From contig JAFLTJ010000001.1 in assembly GCA_022510465.1 (NCBI GenBank), positions 18,034-81,854 on the forward strand: 63,821 nucleotides of DNA, in the 5' to 3' direction. Both the position numbers and the translations under genes were made by a program. Shown here piece by piece: positions 34,501-43,571 of this stretch. A model generated the notes under the pieces. That model was not told the DNA's origin, did not search any database, and worked only from the letters and a program-made list of their open reading frames with translations. Position 1 is the first letter of the stretch, and every line of letters starts with the position of its first letter. This stretch comes from Muribaculaceae bacterium (lineage in GTDB: Bacteria; Bacteroidota; Bacteroidia; Bacteroidales; Muribaculaceae).

Positions 34501-34677
34501 GTGCTTCTCGCCTCGCTGACAACGGTGGCCGGTATGCTTCCGCTTGTGAGCGATCCCATGTACGGACCATTGGCTGTTACCGTAATCGGCGGACTGGTAG
34601 TCGGCACATTGGTGACGCTCCTTTTCCTGCCGGTATTATATTCACTTTTCTTCAAAGTTAAAGCTCAGAAACAATGA
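31534..34677 (+). CDS. RND efflux pump, inner-membrane transporter
   Basis: A 1047-aa proton-driven pump of the AcrB/HAE superfamily. TM1 is at residues 14-32, and a large periplasmic loop follows (SVVVLYPGADTQRVEKDVVT, LPDVKKISSTIKPGQALIQV). TM2-TM6 include IAMGMLVDNAVVIMDG near residue 400, whose Asp is one proton-relay acid. The second periplasmic loop runs about 550-860. The last bundle has LMGLVGMMMKNAIVLVDEIN. Length is normal. It starts 2 bp after the adaptor stop and overlaps the TolC gene by 4 bp. It is closer to the small-molecule group than to Cus-type metal pumps; substrate unknown. Confidence 0.95.
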   Translation: MEKVSKFFMQRRTLFWSLMVLIVAAGVVTYFRMPKLEDPAVSVKQASVVVLYPGADTQRVEKDVVTVLEEQLRALPDVKKISSTIKPGQALIQVEFNFETPIEEVEQHFDLVRRKVSDTEKLLPPGVMSPIVIDDMMDVYGIFYALSGEDYTIEELETFAKTLKREIMTVKGVKRVNIGGLQREVIDISFTPEQVRQNGMLPTLIAAALQSSTKAINGGWIDNGDDRLSVNVTKGASTVEEISDIVINLPDGKKTRIGDIAQVSRHEATVNTGEFYLNGERAVIILVAMENSAVVPSVGAEVDAVVNNTLSMLPVGLTIDKEFFQPDQVNEAVSSFIINLIESVLIVILVLMIAMGWRSGLIIGLGLVLTVLLSFPILSSLGTTLQRISLGAFIIAMGMLVDNAVVIMDGIMVDRKKGLPKSVYLYRIGKQTAMPLLGATIIAAATFLPIFLTSGTVGEFAGDLFLVICVSLLVSWVLALIQVPVCVDQWLNPNDVKGNIDSQPKLNKVQRVVKRIIEYLIGHKIMAVTAAVILLGCAGGGVLMVKNVFFPDFNYDQFVLECYYPPESNPEAVKKRMFELSDSIVADKDIRNVAISLGGAPGRYCLVRPVPEGGDDYAEFIVQCKDYRAVQRLAKEMTTKLREIAPETYIRARKYNFSVTSSHLVEVEFAGPDANVLRRLSDEAAQIMRNSPYVDPYTVQTNWNAPSRQLSIAYSAQSAARAGVNREDVGNALMAATDGYTVGVISDRDNLVPINIVIRNNDGCKLSDLSSIPVWTMMNVNISGKDLEGAVRGSVGKEDIQKKMFVSTTLANCVDSITTILDESLIYRYNGQRAIQVECDPDPYNAEATPDKLLNSVKAEIEKIKLPHGYTMRFVGENEVSEDAMGKVFQNIPAMVVILVIVLLLLFNNWRKLAVIILCFPFVLCGIVPALLLTDTPFTFLAILGLMGLVGMMMKNAIVLVDEINALTTHQRMELLPAIVQATLSRVRPVLLASLTTVAGMLPLVSDPMYGPLAVTVIGGLVVGTLVTLLFLPVLYSLFFKVKAQKQ

Positions 34678-35978
34678 AAATAAGGATATTAAATCTTCTG
34701 ATTGGTCTTTCGGTCTGTTTATCTGCCTGTGCTCTGGAATTGTCGCTGAACGAGTGTCGTGAGATGGCTCTGCAGAGCGACGAGAACATGATTATAGCGC
34801 AAAACCGCGTTGTTCAGGCCAATCTTGACAAAGGCATTGCCAAGACCGCCTATTTCCCGAAATTCGATATTAACGGCGGCGCATTCTATCTTGCGCCAAA
34901 CGCGTCGATGGGTTCGACGATGGATATTCAGATGCGAGGCGTCTATCTGGCCGGAATTAGTCTGACGCAACCGATTTACACCGGCGGCAAGATAATAACC
35001 GGAAACAAACTTGCAACAATAGGATGTGAGGTTTCTGAGTATCAATTGGATGCCACCCGAATGGATATTATTGCCGATGCAGAAAAAAGTTACTGGATGT
35101 ATGTGGCTGTCCTGTCAAAGATTGACATGGTAAATTCATATATGGTTCAATTGGATTCTATTTATGCCTACACTAAAACGGCCTACGAATTAGGGCTCAC
35201 TACTGAACTTAATCTTAATCGAGTTGAGTCGCGCCGCTCGGAATTAGAGTATCGACTTCGTCAAGCTCGTTCGGGTGCCGACCTTTGCCGTATGGCTCTC
35301 TGTCGAATTATTGGGGTGGAAACATCCGAGCCGATTGTTCCAACCGAAAGTCTTGATGACCTGAGTAAACCACAACATTCTTTTGGAGGTATTGATAACC
35401 GCCCGGAGTTGCTTATGTCAATGAAAAATATCGATGTTAAGAAACTTGACGTAAAAATGGCGCTCTCTGATTTCCTGCCTGTTGTGGGTATGCAGATAGG
35501 CTGGAATGCATTCGGCAATATGAAGATGACGAGCTATACACCATTGGATGACGGAACGATTTATCCTTTTTCACAAACCATTGATTACCGAGGTTTTGTT
35601 GGTGCAGTCTCTGTGTCAATTCCGGTTTTTCATTGGGGAGAAGGTTCTAAGAAGGTAAAAAGAGCCAAAATCGAAGTTGAGAACGCGTCTTTGTCGTATG
35701 AACGAAACCGGAAGCTGATGGAGCTGCAAGCTCGGCAGACATTCAGCAACTATATTGACGGATATGACCTTATTGTGACAGCGACAAAAGCCCTGGATGA
35801 GGCGCAAAACAATCTAACGACCATTACAGAGCAATATCAAATTGGACTTATGACGCTGACTGATTTACTCGAAGCTCAAGCTCAATGGCATACCTCGTAC
35901 GCAAATCTGATTGAGGCAAAAACCCAATATAAAATGAACGAAGTGGATTATCTCCGTAGCGTGGGATTGTTGAAATAA
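34674..35978 (+). CDS. TolC-family outer-membrane efflux protein
   Basis: 434 aa with signal peptide (RILNLLIGLSVCLSACA). It shows the two-repeat helical barrel of OEP proteins: LSLNECREMALQSDENMIIA at the start of the first repeat, and a second repeat after about residue 215 (LLMSMKNIDVKKLDVKMALS). Conserved GYDL and TLTDLLEAQAQWH segments lie near the end. It forms the outer-membrane channel for the pump encoded upstream. The 208 bp after it hold no gene, only the promoter of the giant carbohydrate-active protein. Confidence 0.92.
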   Translation: MKIRILNLLIGLSVCLSACALELSLNECREMALQSDENMIIAQNRVVQANLDKGIAKTAYFPKFDINGGAFYLAPNASMGSTMDIQMRGVYLAGISLTQPIYTGGKIITGNKLATIGCEVSEYQLDATRMDIIADAEKSYWMYVAVLSKIDMVNSYMVQLDSIYAYTKTAYELGLTTELNLNRVESRRSELEYRLRQARSGADLCRMALCRIIGVETSEPIVPTESLDDLSKPQHSFGGIDNRPELLMSMKNIDVKKLDVKMALSDFLPVVGMQIGWNAFGNMKMTSYTPLDDGTIYPFSQTIDYRGFVGAVSVSIPVFHWGEGSKKVKRAKIEVENASLSYERNRKLMELQARQTFSNYIDGYDLIVTATKALDEAQNNLTTITEQYQIGLMTLTDLLEAQAQWHTSYANLIEAKTQYKMNEVDYLRSVGLLK

Positions 35979-36121
35979 AGAGGACAAAATATTGGCGAGC
36001 ACTCACACTATATTGTGATGCACAACAGATTCTGCCTTTAGGACTAAACAATTTGGTCACACTTTCACCTATGATGCAGCACTCCGGGTAGCAGCAGAAC
36101 CTGTGCCGTTGGCAGTGGGAT

Positions 36122-36152
36122 TTTGCCGCTTGAATTTTTTGTCTTACTTTTG
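36122..36152 (+). promoter_or_regulatory. Promoter of the 1691-aa protein
   Basis: TTTG (36122-36125), 19 bp, TACTTTTG (36145-36152); ATG 35 bp downstream. This is a good match to the Bacteroidetes consensus. Confidence 0.7.
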
Positions 36153-36187
36153 TATGTTGTCTTTGATAATGTTTTTATAATTTTACC

Positions 36188-39100
36188 ATGAAAAAGTTTT
36201 TGCTCGGCGTGGCGTTCTTTCTGCCCCTGATAGCCTTTGGCGACACTTCAGGTATTATTTTCGGCAGTAATGATGCCTCGGTTGACCGTACTGTTCGCAA
36301 ATTCCAATATTATCCAACTGCCGACGGATATATTGCTACCCACAACGGTAACAATCTATACACCAGAGCTCTGTATGGAGGACATTCGCTGTGGCGACTC
36401 GAAACCTCCGACCGCCCTATCTTTGCTGCATATCACAAAAAAGATAATCGCAACATCTCGTTTTTTGTCGGCGCAGGCAAAAAAGGAGCTCTGATTGACC
36501 TGCAAGACGCGGCCTCATGCACAGCGCTTTATCGTGGCGGTCAGCGTGTGTATCGTCTCAGCGATGCAGCGTGGAATGGTGGAACATTGGAAATTTCGGT
36601 ACTTGCGCGACACGATGCCGAGGGGGCTGTGTGGCAAATTAAGGCCTCCAAAATGCCAAAAAGTTCCCGTCTTGTGGCGCAATGCGGCCCCACGGTAAAT
36701 GTTAAACTCAGTCGTAGCGGCGACCTTGGTGCCGACCCGGCCAACGCCTTTGCTCCGGCTGATGGCCCGACCGACGCGCTGCGTTCATGCTCGGTAGATA
36801 TCGGCGGAAAGAATGCAACCAAATACGTGCTCTATGATGACCGCAACGTCACTGCCGACAATCAGACCGCCATTGCCGATATTTACAGCCGTGCAGAGCG
36901 CGATATGAACAACATTACCTCGCGCTTGCAGATTCTCACCCCCGACCCCTATATCAACTCCTTGGGGGCAAATCTCGCCGCTGCGGCCGATGGTATTTGG
37001 GACGGTGACACATACCAGCATGGTGCCATAGGTTGGCGTATGCCGTTGGCAGGATGGCGAGGAGCCTACACCGGCGATTTCCTCGGCTGGCACGACCGTG
37101 CACGTAACCATTTCAACGCTTACGCCGCATCACAGGTAACCAACGTTCCTCCCATATACGAGCACCCCGCCCAGGATAGCACCCTGGCGTTAGCACGAGC
37201 CGAAAAACGCTGGGGCACACAGATGTACAGCAACGGTTATATCTGTCGAAACCCACGCAAAAATGACACGATGCACCATTACGACATGAATTTATGTTAC
37301 ATCGACGAGCTGTTGTGGCATCTTTGCTGGACCGGCGACCTGGAGTATGCACGCGAGATTTGGCCAACCATAAAGCTATCCTTAGAATGGGAAAAACGCA
37401 ATTTCGACCCCGACGACGACGGGCTTTACGATGCATATTGTTGTATTTGGGCTTCCGACGCTTTATATTATAGCGGCGGTGGCGTAACCCACTCATCGGC
37501 CTATAATTACCGTGCCAATAAGATTGCGGCCGACATAGCAAAATTAATTGGAGAAGACCCTGTTCCATACCAAAAGGAAGCTGCCAAAATCAAAACAGCG
37601 ATAGAGGCCAACTTGTGGATGCCTGATAAAGGTGTATGGGCAGAATACAAAGACGCAATGGGGCTGAAACGCCTTCACGACCATCCGGCCGTTTGGACTG
37701 TGTATCACGCGATTGACAGCGACGTGGCCTCTCCGCTGCAATACTATGCTGCCACTCGGTATATCGACGACTATATACCCCATTTCAATATTACTGCCCA
37801 AGGTGACTCCATTGATACACAAGGAGCTGCAGTTGTTTCTACAACCGATTGGATGCCATATTCATGGAGCATAAACAACGTCGCCCACGCCGAGACGCTT
37901 AATACCGCGCTGGCCTATTGGCAGGCGCGACGAAACGACGACGCCTATAAAATTTTCAAAGGGATGATACTCGACGGAATGTATCTGGGAGCAAGCCCCG
38001 GCAACATAGGCCAGATTAGCCACTACGACGCCGCGCGGGGCGAGAGCTATCGCGACTTTGCCGACCCCGTCGGTGTCATGTCGCGCGCCCTGGTGCAAGG
38101 CCTTTTCGGCTATCAGCCCGATTTACTCAATCGTCGTGTGACTGTCACCCCGGGCTTCCCATCATCATGGGATAGCGCGTCAATCACCCATCCCGATTTT
38201 GACTTAAGCTTTGTCAGAGACCGAGAAAACGAAACAGATACGTATTACATTGATGTAAAGCAACCGGGAGCAGAACATATTCGTCTTGTATTCCCTTCAA
38301 TTTATGCTATTGAAACAGTCACTGTAGATGATAAAAATGCGAATATCGAGTACGATTCAAATAGTGTTGGACATTCGTTGTCTTATGTTGATATAGAGGG
38401 TTCAGGAAAACATTCTGTATGCGTTCAATGGTTTGATGACGCATCTGAAAAAGGATATATATTACCAACAGGGCGTAGTATACCAGGATATGAACAGGTC
38501 AGTGAAGATGGCAAGTTATGGTGGCGTGAAATTCAGCGTGATAAGCCTCGCACGGAGTCCACCGATTACGGCCTTGACCTGATGGTAGCCTCCGGAAACA
38601 GCTATGAAAGCCTCCCCTTGGAAAATTACTATAACGCATTGGTAACTGATATTTTCCGCAATGAATATCTGTCACCCCGACCTAAAACTACAACACTTCG
38701 CATTCCTGTGCAAGGAATAGGAGAGTGGTGTCATCCGCTTGACAGCGCAACAATTGACGATAGTGGTTTCCGCAGCAAGCTTATCAGTGATATATTTATA
38801 ACGCCACAAGGGATTCCGTTCCGTTCTGCTTCAAAAGGCAAAAATGTAGTATATACTTCGCTCTTTGACAATTATCCTGATAGTGTAACAATTCCATTAA
38901 ACGGAAAAGCTTATGGGCTTGAATTACTACTTATCGGCTCTACAAATCACATGCAGTGTCATGTCGAGAATGGCGTAATAAAAGCGGAATACAACGATGG
39001 AACGACAATAACATTGCCGCTAATTCCACCACACAATTGGTGCCCGATTGAGCAAGATTATTATATTGATAATCACGCGTTTAAAGTAGTTGCAGAAAAT

Positions 39101-41263
39101 CCGTGGCGAATATGCTTAGGCAATGGTATCGTCAGCAATAATTTAGGTAAAGAGCTGGATATTAATGAGGTTTACGGGCGGCGTATACCCGGCGGTGCAG
39201 CAACAATGCTTTGCATGCCGCTTGACCCTAATAAAGAACTAAAGTCGCTGACAATCAAAACATTGTCAAATGATATTGTAATAGGTCTTATGTCCGCATC
39301 CTACCTAAGGTCACATACACCGGCACCAATGTCAGATGTCAACAATGTCATAGATAACACCCCTGATAGTCTTGATGTTGCGTTAACCGTACGCCCCGTT
39401 CCGGGCTCAACACGTCGCGGCGACAACCCGGTACTTTTTCTCGTTGGCAACTCCACCATGAGAACCGGGACAAAAGGAAATGGCAACAACGGTCAATGGG
39501 GTTGGGGATATTTTATGCACGAATATTTTGATAATGACCGTATTACAGTTGAAAATCACGCTCTTGGCGGAATGAGTTCACGCACATTCTACAACCGATT
39601 ATGGCCCGAAATCGTGCCTGCAATACGAAAAGGAGACTATGTAATTATTGAATTGGGGCATAACGACAACGGACCGTATGACAGCGGGCGCGCAAGAGCC
39701 TCAATTCCAGGCATTGGTAGCGACAGTTTGAATGTTACTATTCAAGAAACAGGAGAGCGTGAAACTGTATACAGTTATGGCGAATATATGCGTCGCTTCG
39801 TTAAGGATGTGAAGCGGCAAGGAGGGATTCCTATACTGATGTCATTAACACCGCGAAATGCGTGGGATGATACTGATAGTACAATAATTACACGTGTTAA
39901 AGAGACCTATGGGAAGTGGGCCAAAGAAGTAGCTGAAGCAGAATCGGTACCCTTTATTGACCTTAACGAAATAACGGCGACAAAATATGAGACTTTCGGG
40001 AAAGAAAAGGTAAAATATATGTTCTACCTTGACAGAATCCACACAAGCGCGTTTGGTGCACGGGTTAATGCCGAAAGTGCAGTAGAGGGAATCTGGGAAT
40101 GTAATATGTTGAAAGATTTACAGTCAATGATTACACCTATTGGAGAGCAGATATATCCCAGAAAAGGCCCCAAAACATTTATAGCAAATGAATCAGATGG
40201 TTATTATGACGGTTATAGTGCCCGTACATTCGTGACATCGGGTCCATGGGATAAAATTTATAGAGCTCTTGAACCGGGTGATACAGTAAAGATTCATTTT
40301 GATTATGTTGACTTAAATGCCGACCAAGAGCGCGGTATGCTTGATGGCACAGAATCCAGGGTGATTAATATCAATAACACAGGAAGATATGAAGTTGTGT
40401 ATCCCTACAGTTGGTATATCAACAAAATAGCCAATGATACACGAGAAAAGGGTGCCTTTCCAATCATACTCCCATCCGATTCAGTATTAGTTTCTGACAA
40501 AGGATTTTGGCATACAATTGAAACGTTGCCCGGCGGAGGATATGTAACAACGGCCAAATATGATGATTTATGTGGTGCACCACAGTCACTTACAGTTGCT
40601 TACATCCCGGCAAAATCAAAATACAAGATAGGGATTGCCGTCAGCGATACAGTTACGGCGATATCGAAATTTGCCGGTAGTGTGAAGGCTCTACTTGCTG
40701 TCAATGGCTCATATTTTGACATGGAACGCGATACCCGTGGCCGCGATAATTCGGTATGTTTCTTAAAAACGGGGAGTGTTGTGCGCGATACTACATCAAT
40801 GACATCGGGCGCTGCAAATGCAGCCTTGAAGCTCGCCCAAAAACCCTCAATCATATCCTGGAACAAGTCTGTTGAAAAGAGTTACACCGACACCGTTGGC
40901 GACATTATTGTCAGCGGCCCGGTTCTTTTGGCAGGAGGGAACTATTGCCTACTTGAAAATATGCCGCAAAAATTCGCGTTTGGCCGACATCCGCGTACCG
41001 CTGCCGGAATAACAGCAAGCGGTGATTTACTGTTGGTTGTGGCTGACGGCCGGCATATAAACGACGCAGCCGGGCTAACCTTGCCACAACTTGCATGGAT
41101 TATGAAACAGCTTGGAGCTGTGGATGCTATTAATCTTGACGGCGGCGGTAGCAGTGCGATGTGGACCCGCAAGAACGGCATTGTTACACATCCGAGCGGC
41201 AATTTTGAATTTGACCGCTTCGGTGACCGCCCAATTCCAAATATTATTTATATTTCAGAATAA
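36188..41263 (+). CDS. Giant secreted protein: GH-like (DUF4450-type), SGNH acetylesterase, degenerate SGNH and NAGPA-type phosphodiester glycosidase
   Basis: 1691 aa. Signal peptide at residues 1-19 (KKFLLGVAFFLPLIAFG). Residues about 25-1060 resemble DUF4450-type proteins with an (alpha/alpha) glycoside-hydrolase core (MHHYDMNLCYIDELLWHLCW, DPDDDGLYDAYCCIWASDAL). Residues about 1080-1310 form an SGNH esterase like rhamnogalacturonan acetylesterase, with all blocks: GNSTM, GGMSSRTF, ELGHNDN, DRIHTSAFG. Residues about 1345-1440 look like a second SGNH middle part without catalytic residues. Residues about 1460-1691 match the phosphodiester glycosidase (NAGPA/DUF2233) fold (LLAVNGSYFD, HPRTAAGI, INLDGGGSSAMW). 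The region 38.2-40.6 kb is visibly AT-richer than both ends. Substrate is unknown; a pectin- or phosphoglycan-like polymer is a guess. Confidence 0.8.
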   Translation: MKKFLLGVAFFLPLIAFGDTSGIIFGSNDASVDRTVRKFQYYPTADGYIATHNGNNLYTRALYGGHSLWRLETSDRPIFAAYHKKDNRNISFFVGAGKKGALIDLQDAASCTALYRGGQRVYRLSDAAWNGGTLEISVLARHDAEGAVWQIKASKMPKSSRLVAQCGPTVNVKLSRSGDLGADPANAFAPADGPTDALRSCSVDIGGKNATKYVLYDDRNVTADNQTAIADIYSRAERDMNNITSRLQILTPDPYINSLGANLAAAADGIWDGDTYQHGAIGWRMPLAGWRGAYTGDFLGWHDRARNHFNAYAASQVTNVPPIYEHPAQDSTLALARAEKRWGTQMYSNGYICRNPRKNDTMHHYDMNLCYIDELLWHLCWTGDLEYAREIWPTIKLSLEWEKRNFDPDDDGLYDAYCCIWASDALYYSGGGVTHSSAYNYRANKIAADIAKLIGEDPVPYQKEAAKIKTAIEANLWMPDKGVWAEYKDAMGLKRLHDHPAVWTVYHAIDSDVASPLQYYAATRYIDDYIPHFNITAQGDSIDTQGAAVVSTTDWMPYSWSINNVAHAETLNTALAYWQARRNDDAYKIFKGMILDGMYLGASPGNIGQISHYDAARGESYRDFADPVGVMSRALVQGLFGYQPDLLNRRVTVTPGFPSSWDSASITHPDFDLSFVRDRENETDTYYIDVKQPGAEHIRLVFPSIYAIETVTVDDKNANIEYDSNSVGHSLSYVDIEGSGKHSVCVQWFDDASEKGYILPTGRSIPGYEQVSEDGKLWWREIQRDKPRTESTDYGLDLMVASGNSYESLPLENYYNALVTDIFRNEYLSPRPKTTTLRIPVQGIGEWCHPLDSATIDDSGFRSKLISDIFITPQGIPFRSASKGKNVVYTSLFDNYPDSVTIPLNGKAYGLELLLIGSTNHMQCHVENGVIKAEYNDGTTITLPLIPPHNWCPIEQDYYIDNHAFKVVAENPWRICLGNGIVSNNLGKELDINEVYGRRIPGGAATMLCMPLDPNKELKSLTIKTLSNDIVIGLMSASYLRSHTPAPMSDVNNVIDNTPDSLDVALTVRPVPGSTRRGDNPVLFLVGNSTMRTGTKGNGNNGQWGWGYFMHEYFDNDRITVENHALGGMSSRTFYNRLWPEIVPAIRKGDYVIIELGHNDNGPYDSGRARASIPGIGSDSLNVTIQETGERETVYSYGEYMRRFVKDVKRQGGIPILMSLTPRNAWDDTDSTIITRVKETYGKWAKEVAEAESVPFIDLNEITATKYETFGKEKVKYMFYLDRIHTSAFGARVNAESAVEGIWECNMLKDLQSMITPIGEQIYPRKGPKTFIANESDGYYDGYSARTFVTSGPWDKIYRALEPGDTVKIHFDYVDLNADQERGMLDGTESRVININNTGRYEVVYPYSWYINKIANDTREKGAFPIILPSDSVLVSDKGFWHTIETLPGGGYVTTAKYDDLCGAPQSLTVAYIPAKSKYKIGIAVSDTVTAISKFAGSVKALLAVNGSYFDMERDTRGRDNSVCFLKTGSVVRDTTSMTSGAANAALKLAQKPSIISWNKSVEKSYTDTVGDIIVSGPVLLAGGNYCLLENMPQKFAFGRHPRTAAGITASGDLLLVVADGRHINDAAGLTLPQLAWIMKQLGAVDAINLDGGGSSAMWTRKNGIVTHPSGNFEFDRFGDRPIPNIIYISE

Positions 41264-41288
41264 TAGAGTTGAATCTTTATATTTTGGC

Positions 41289-41296
41289 TATATTTG
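41289..41296 (+). promoter_or_regulatory. -7 box of the SGNH-MBOAT-porin-fmt genes
   Basis: TATATTTG, 26 bp upstream of the ATG at 41323. It gives the four downstream genes a start independent of the giant gene. -33 element unclear. Confidence 0.5.
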
Positions 41297-41322
41297 TAAC
41301 GAATTAACCGGCTAAATCAATC

Positions 41323-42093
41323 ATGCGCAAAAACTATATCGGATTATGGATGTTATTGGCAGTGTCGCTTGCCGCTGTCACTTTGTATTCTTGCTTTGAC
41401 CCGATTGAGATATTTGGGATTGAATTACGTTCTTCCGGAATTGCCGACCGTTTGACGCAAGTACCTGATTCGGTGGATGATGAGAATCCCGATAGCATTA
41501 AAAGATTTATTCCTGCTCCTTTAGATACAGCTTCACATAATATCCTCATATTCGGCGATTCAATGCTTGAAGGGTTGAATCCGCGTTTGGCCGCATACGC
41601 AGCCGAAAACGGCCATAAGCTTAATTCGGTAATATGGTATAGCTCTACTTCCGAGCAGTGGGGCAGTTGTGATACGCTTGGCGTATTTTTGCGGCGATTT
41701 AAGCCGACGTTCATATTTATTAGCCTGGGTGGCAATGAGTTGTTTGTAAAGGATATTGCCCAAAAACGTGATAAGTGGGTGAAGAGTCTTTTGAAACAAA
41801 TTGGCGATATTCCGTATATCTGGATTGGACCGCCCAACTGGAAACCCGATACCGGCATAAACGACTTGATTAAGGCAAATGTGCCTGAAGGTCAGTTCTT
41901 TCTCTCCAACGGGATGCATTTTGACCGAGCCAAAGATGGTGCGCACCCAACAAGAGCCTCGGCCGCATTATGGATGGACAGCATAGCGCGCTGGATGCCA
42001 AATCACGCTGCCCACCCCATAAAAATGAATAAACCGGCCGATAATGTAAGCACCCGGCCACAGTCGGTTGTAGTCCTTCAACCCCAGCGTTAA
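41323..42093 (+). CDS. SGNH/GDSL hydrolase lipoprotein
   Basis: 256 aa. The N-terminus (RKNYIGLWMLLAVSLAAVTL) ends in YSC, a lipobox, so the protein is probably lipid-anchored and faces the periplasm or cell surface. The SGNH blocks are present: catalytic Ser in IFGDSMLEGL near residue 80, SLGGNE near 130, and Asp-His in DGAHPTRASA near 208. It lies 6 bp before the MBOAT gene. In alginate and peptidoglycan O-acetylation systems, an MBOAT channel hands acyl groups to an SGNH-fold partner. That pairing is the likely role here. A free-standing esterase is the alternative. Confidence 0.82.
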   Translation: MRKNYIGLWMLLAVSLAAVTLYSCFDPIEIFGIELRSSGIADRLTQVPDSVDDENPDSIKRFIPAPLDTASHNILIFGDSMLEGLNPRLAAYAAENGHKLNSVIWYSSTSEQWGSCDTLGVFLRRFKPTFIFISLGGNELFVKDIAQKRDKWVKSLLKQIGDIPYIWIGPPNWKPDTGINDLIKANVPEGQFFLSNGMHFDRAKDGAHPTRASAALWMDSIARWMPNHAAHPIKMNKPADNVSTRPQSVVVLQPQR

Positions 42094-42099
42094 TAAAAA

Positions 42100-43569
42100 A
42101 TGATGGAAGTAATTTTTTACAATATTTGCCGGTTGCTCAGATATGACCCGGGCAGTCCCATGATTTTTTCAAGTGGATTGTTTTGGGCATTGTTTCTTGT
42201 TTTTCTTCCTGTATTTGCCCTATTGAGGGATAACAGGAAGCAGATGGTTGTGTTTGTAATCGCGTTCTCGCTCTATTTTTATTACAAATCTTCGGGCTTG
42301 TTTTTCATCCTGTTGGTGTGTACCTCTCTGCTTGACTGGAATTTATCAAGATTGATAACCGTAGTCAAGACAAAGGCTGCCAAGCGGTGGTGCATGATTG
42401 CATCTATTGTGACCTCGCTGTCGATATTGGGATATTTTAAGTATGCCAATTTTTTCCTTTGGAACTGGGATATGATAGTGAGCCGTAATTTTCAACCGCT
42501 TGATATCATTCTGCCGGTTGGCATATCGTTCTACACGTTCCAGTCAATCAGCTATATAGTAGATGTTTACAAAGGCAGAGTAGCGCCAACCGAGACCTGG
42601 CTTGACTATCTGTTTTTTCTGTCGTTTTTCCCGGCGCTTGTCGCGGGTCCTATCGTTAGGGCCGATTACTTTTTGCCTCAGATAAAGACAAGCAGTCATG
42701 CCACGCGCGAGCAGGTGTATCAGGGATTGTGGATGATAATTCTCGGTATAATCAAAAAGTCGATAATAGCCGATTATATTGCCCAATACAACGACCTAAT
42801 ATTCCAGACTCCCGGCGGATATAACGGGTTTGAGTCACTGATGGGTCTGATTGGTTATGTGATGCAGATTTACTGTGATTTTTCGGGTTATAGCGATATG
42901 GCGATAGGCATAGCCCTGATTATGGGATTCAAATTGTCGCAGAACTTTAATTTCCCATATAAATCGCATAACCTCAGTGATTTTTGGCGCAATTGGCATA
43001 TCTCGCTGTCAACATGGCTGCGCGATTATGTGTATATACCACTTGGCGGTAACCGTAAGGGGGAATTGCGAACCTATTTGAACAACTTTGCGACGATGCT
43101 CATCGGTGGCTTGTGGCATGGAGCTTCATGGTGTTTTGTATTGTGGGGAGGGCTGCACGGAGTAGGGCTTGCCGTTCATAAATTTTGCCGCCCGTGGCTT
43201 AAGCGTATCCCCGATACATGGAGCGTCAAAGCTGCGTCGTGGTTTGTAACAATGACTTACGTTTCATTGCTATTCATTCTGTTCCGCTGTGGCTCGCTGG
43301 ATGATTCCTGTATTATTCTTAAAAACATTCTGACCAACTTTGATATAGCCTATTTAGTCCCATTCATACAGGTAAGATTGGTGTGGCTGATGATGGTAAT
43401 ATTCATCATCGTTGCCCATTCACTGCCCCGGTCGTGGTATGACAGGATGAGAGACTGGTTTGTAGATTCACCATGGGGTGTTAAACTACTGATATTTATT
43501 ACCGTGGTGCAATTTGTAATTCAATTTATGAGCGAAAATGTTGCTCCGTTTATATATTTTCAGTTCTAA
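42100..43569 (+). CDS. MBOAT-family O-acyltransferase
   Basis: A 489-aa polytopic membrane protein (about 11 segments) of the AlgI/DltB/PatA group, which moves acyl groups across the inner membrane to extracytoplasmic polymers. The family signature YCDFSGYSDMAIGIALIMGF sits near residue 265, FWRNWHISLSTWLRDYVYIP near 300, and the catalytic His lies in LIGGLWHGASW near 345. Length is normal. It lies 6 bp after the SGNH gene and 2 bp before the porin gene, so the three are one transcription unit. The acceptor is not known. Confidence 0.93.
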   Translation: MMEVIFYNICRLLRYDPGSPMIFSSGLFWALFLVFLPVFALLRDNRKQMVVFVIAFSLYFYYKSSGLFFILLVCTSLLDWNLSRLITVVKTKAAKRWCMIASIVTSLSILGYFKYANFFLWNWDMIVSRNFQPLDIILPVGISFYTFQSISYIVDVYKGRVAPTETWLDYLFFLSFFPALVAGPIVRADYFLPQIKTSSHATREQVYQGLWMIILGIIKKSIIADYIAQYNDLIFQTPGGYNGFESLMGLIGYVMQIYCDFSGYSDMAIGIALIMGFKLSQNFNFPYKSHNLSDFWRNWHISLSTWLRDYVYIPLGGNRKGELRTYLNNFATMLIGGLWHGASWCFVLWGGLHGVGLAVHKFCRPWLKRIPDTWSVKAASWFVTMTYVSLLFILFRCGSLDDSCIILKNILTNFDIAYLVPFIQVRLVWLMMVIFIIVAHSLPRSWYDRMRDWFVDSPWGVKLLIFITVVQFVIQFMSENVAPFIYFQF

Positions 43570-43571
43570 AC

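Noticed and set aside
31534-34677. Heavy-metal (CusA-type) identity for the RND pump
   Set aside because: The methionine-rich relay of metal pumps was not evident; only a general HAE/AcrB-like call is supported.
36495-41202. Long reading frames inside the giant gene on other frames
   Set aside because: They are shadow frames of the 1691-aa gene with no start signals or family likeness.
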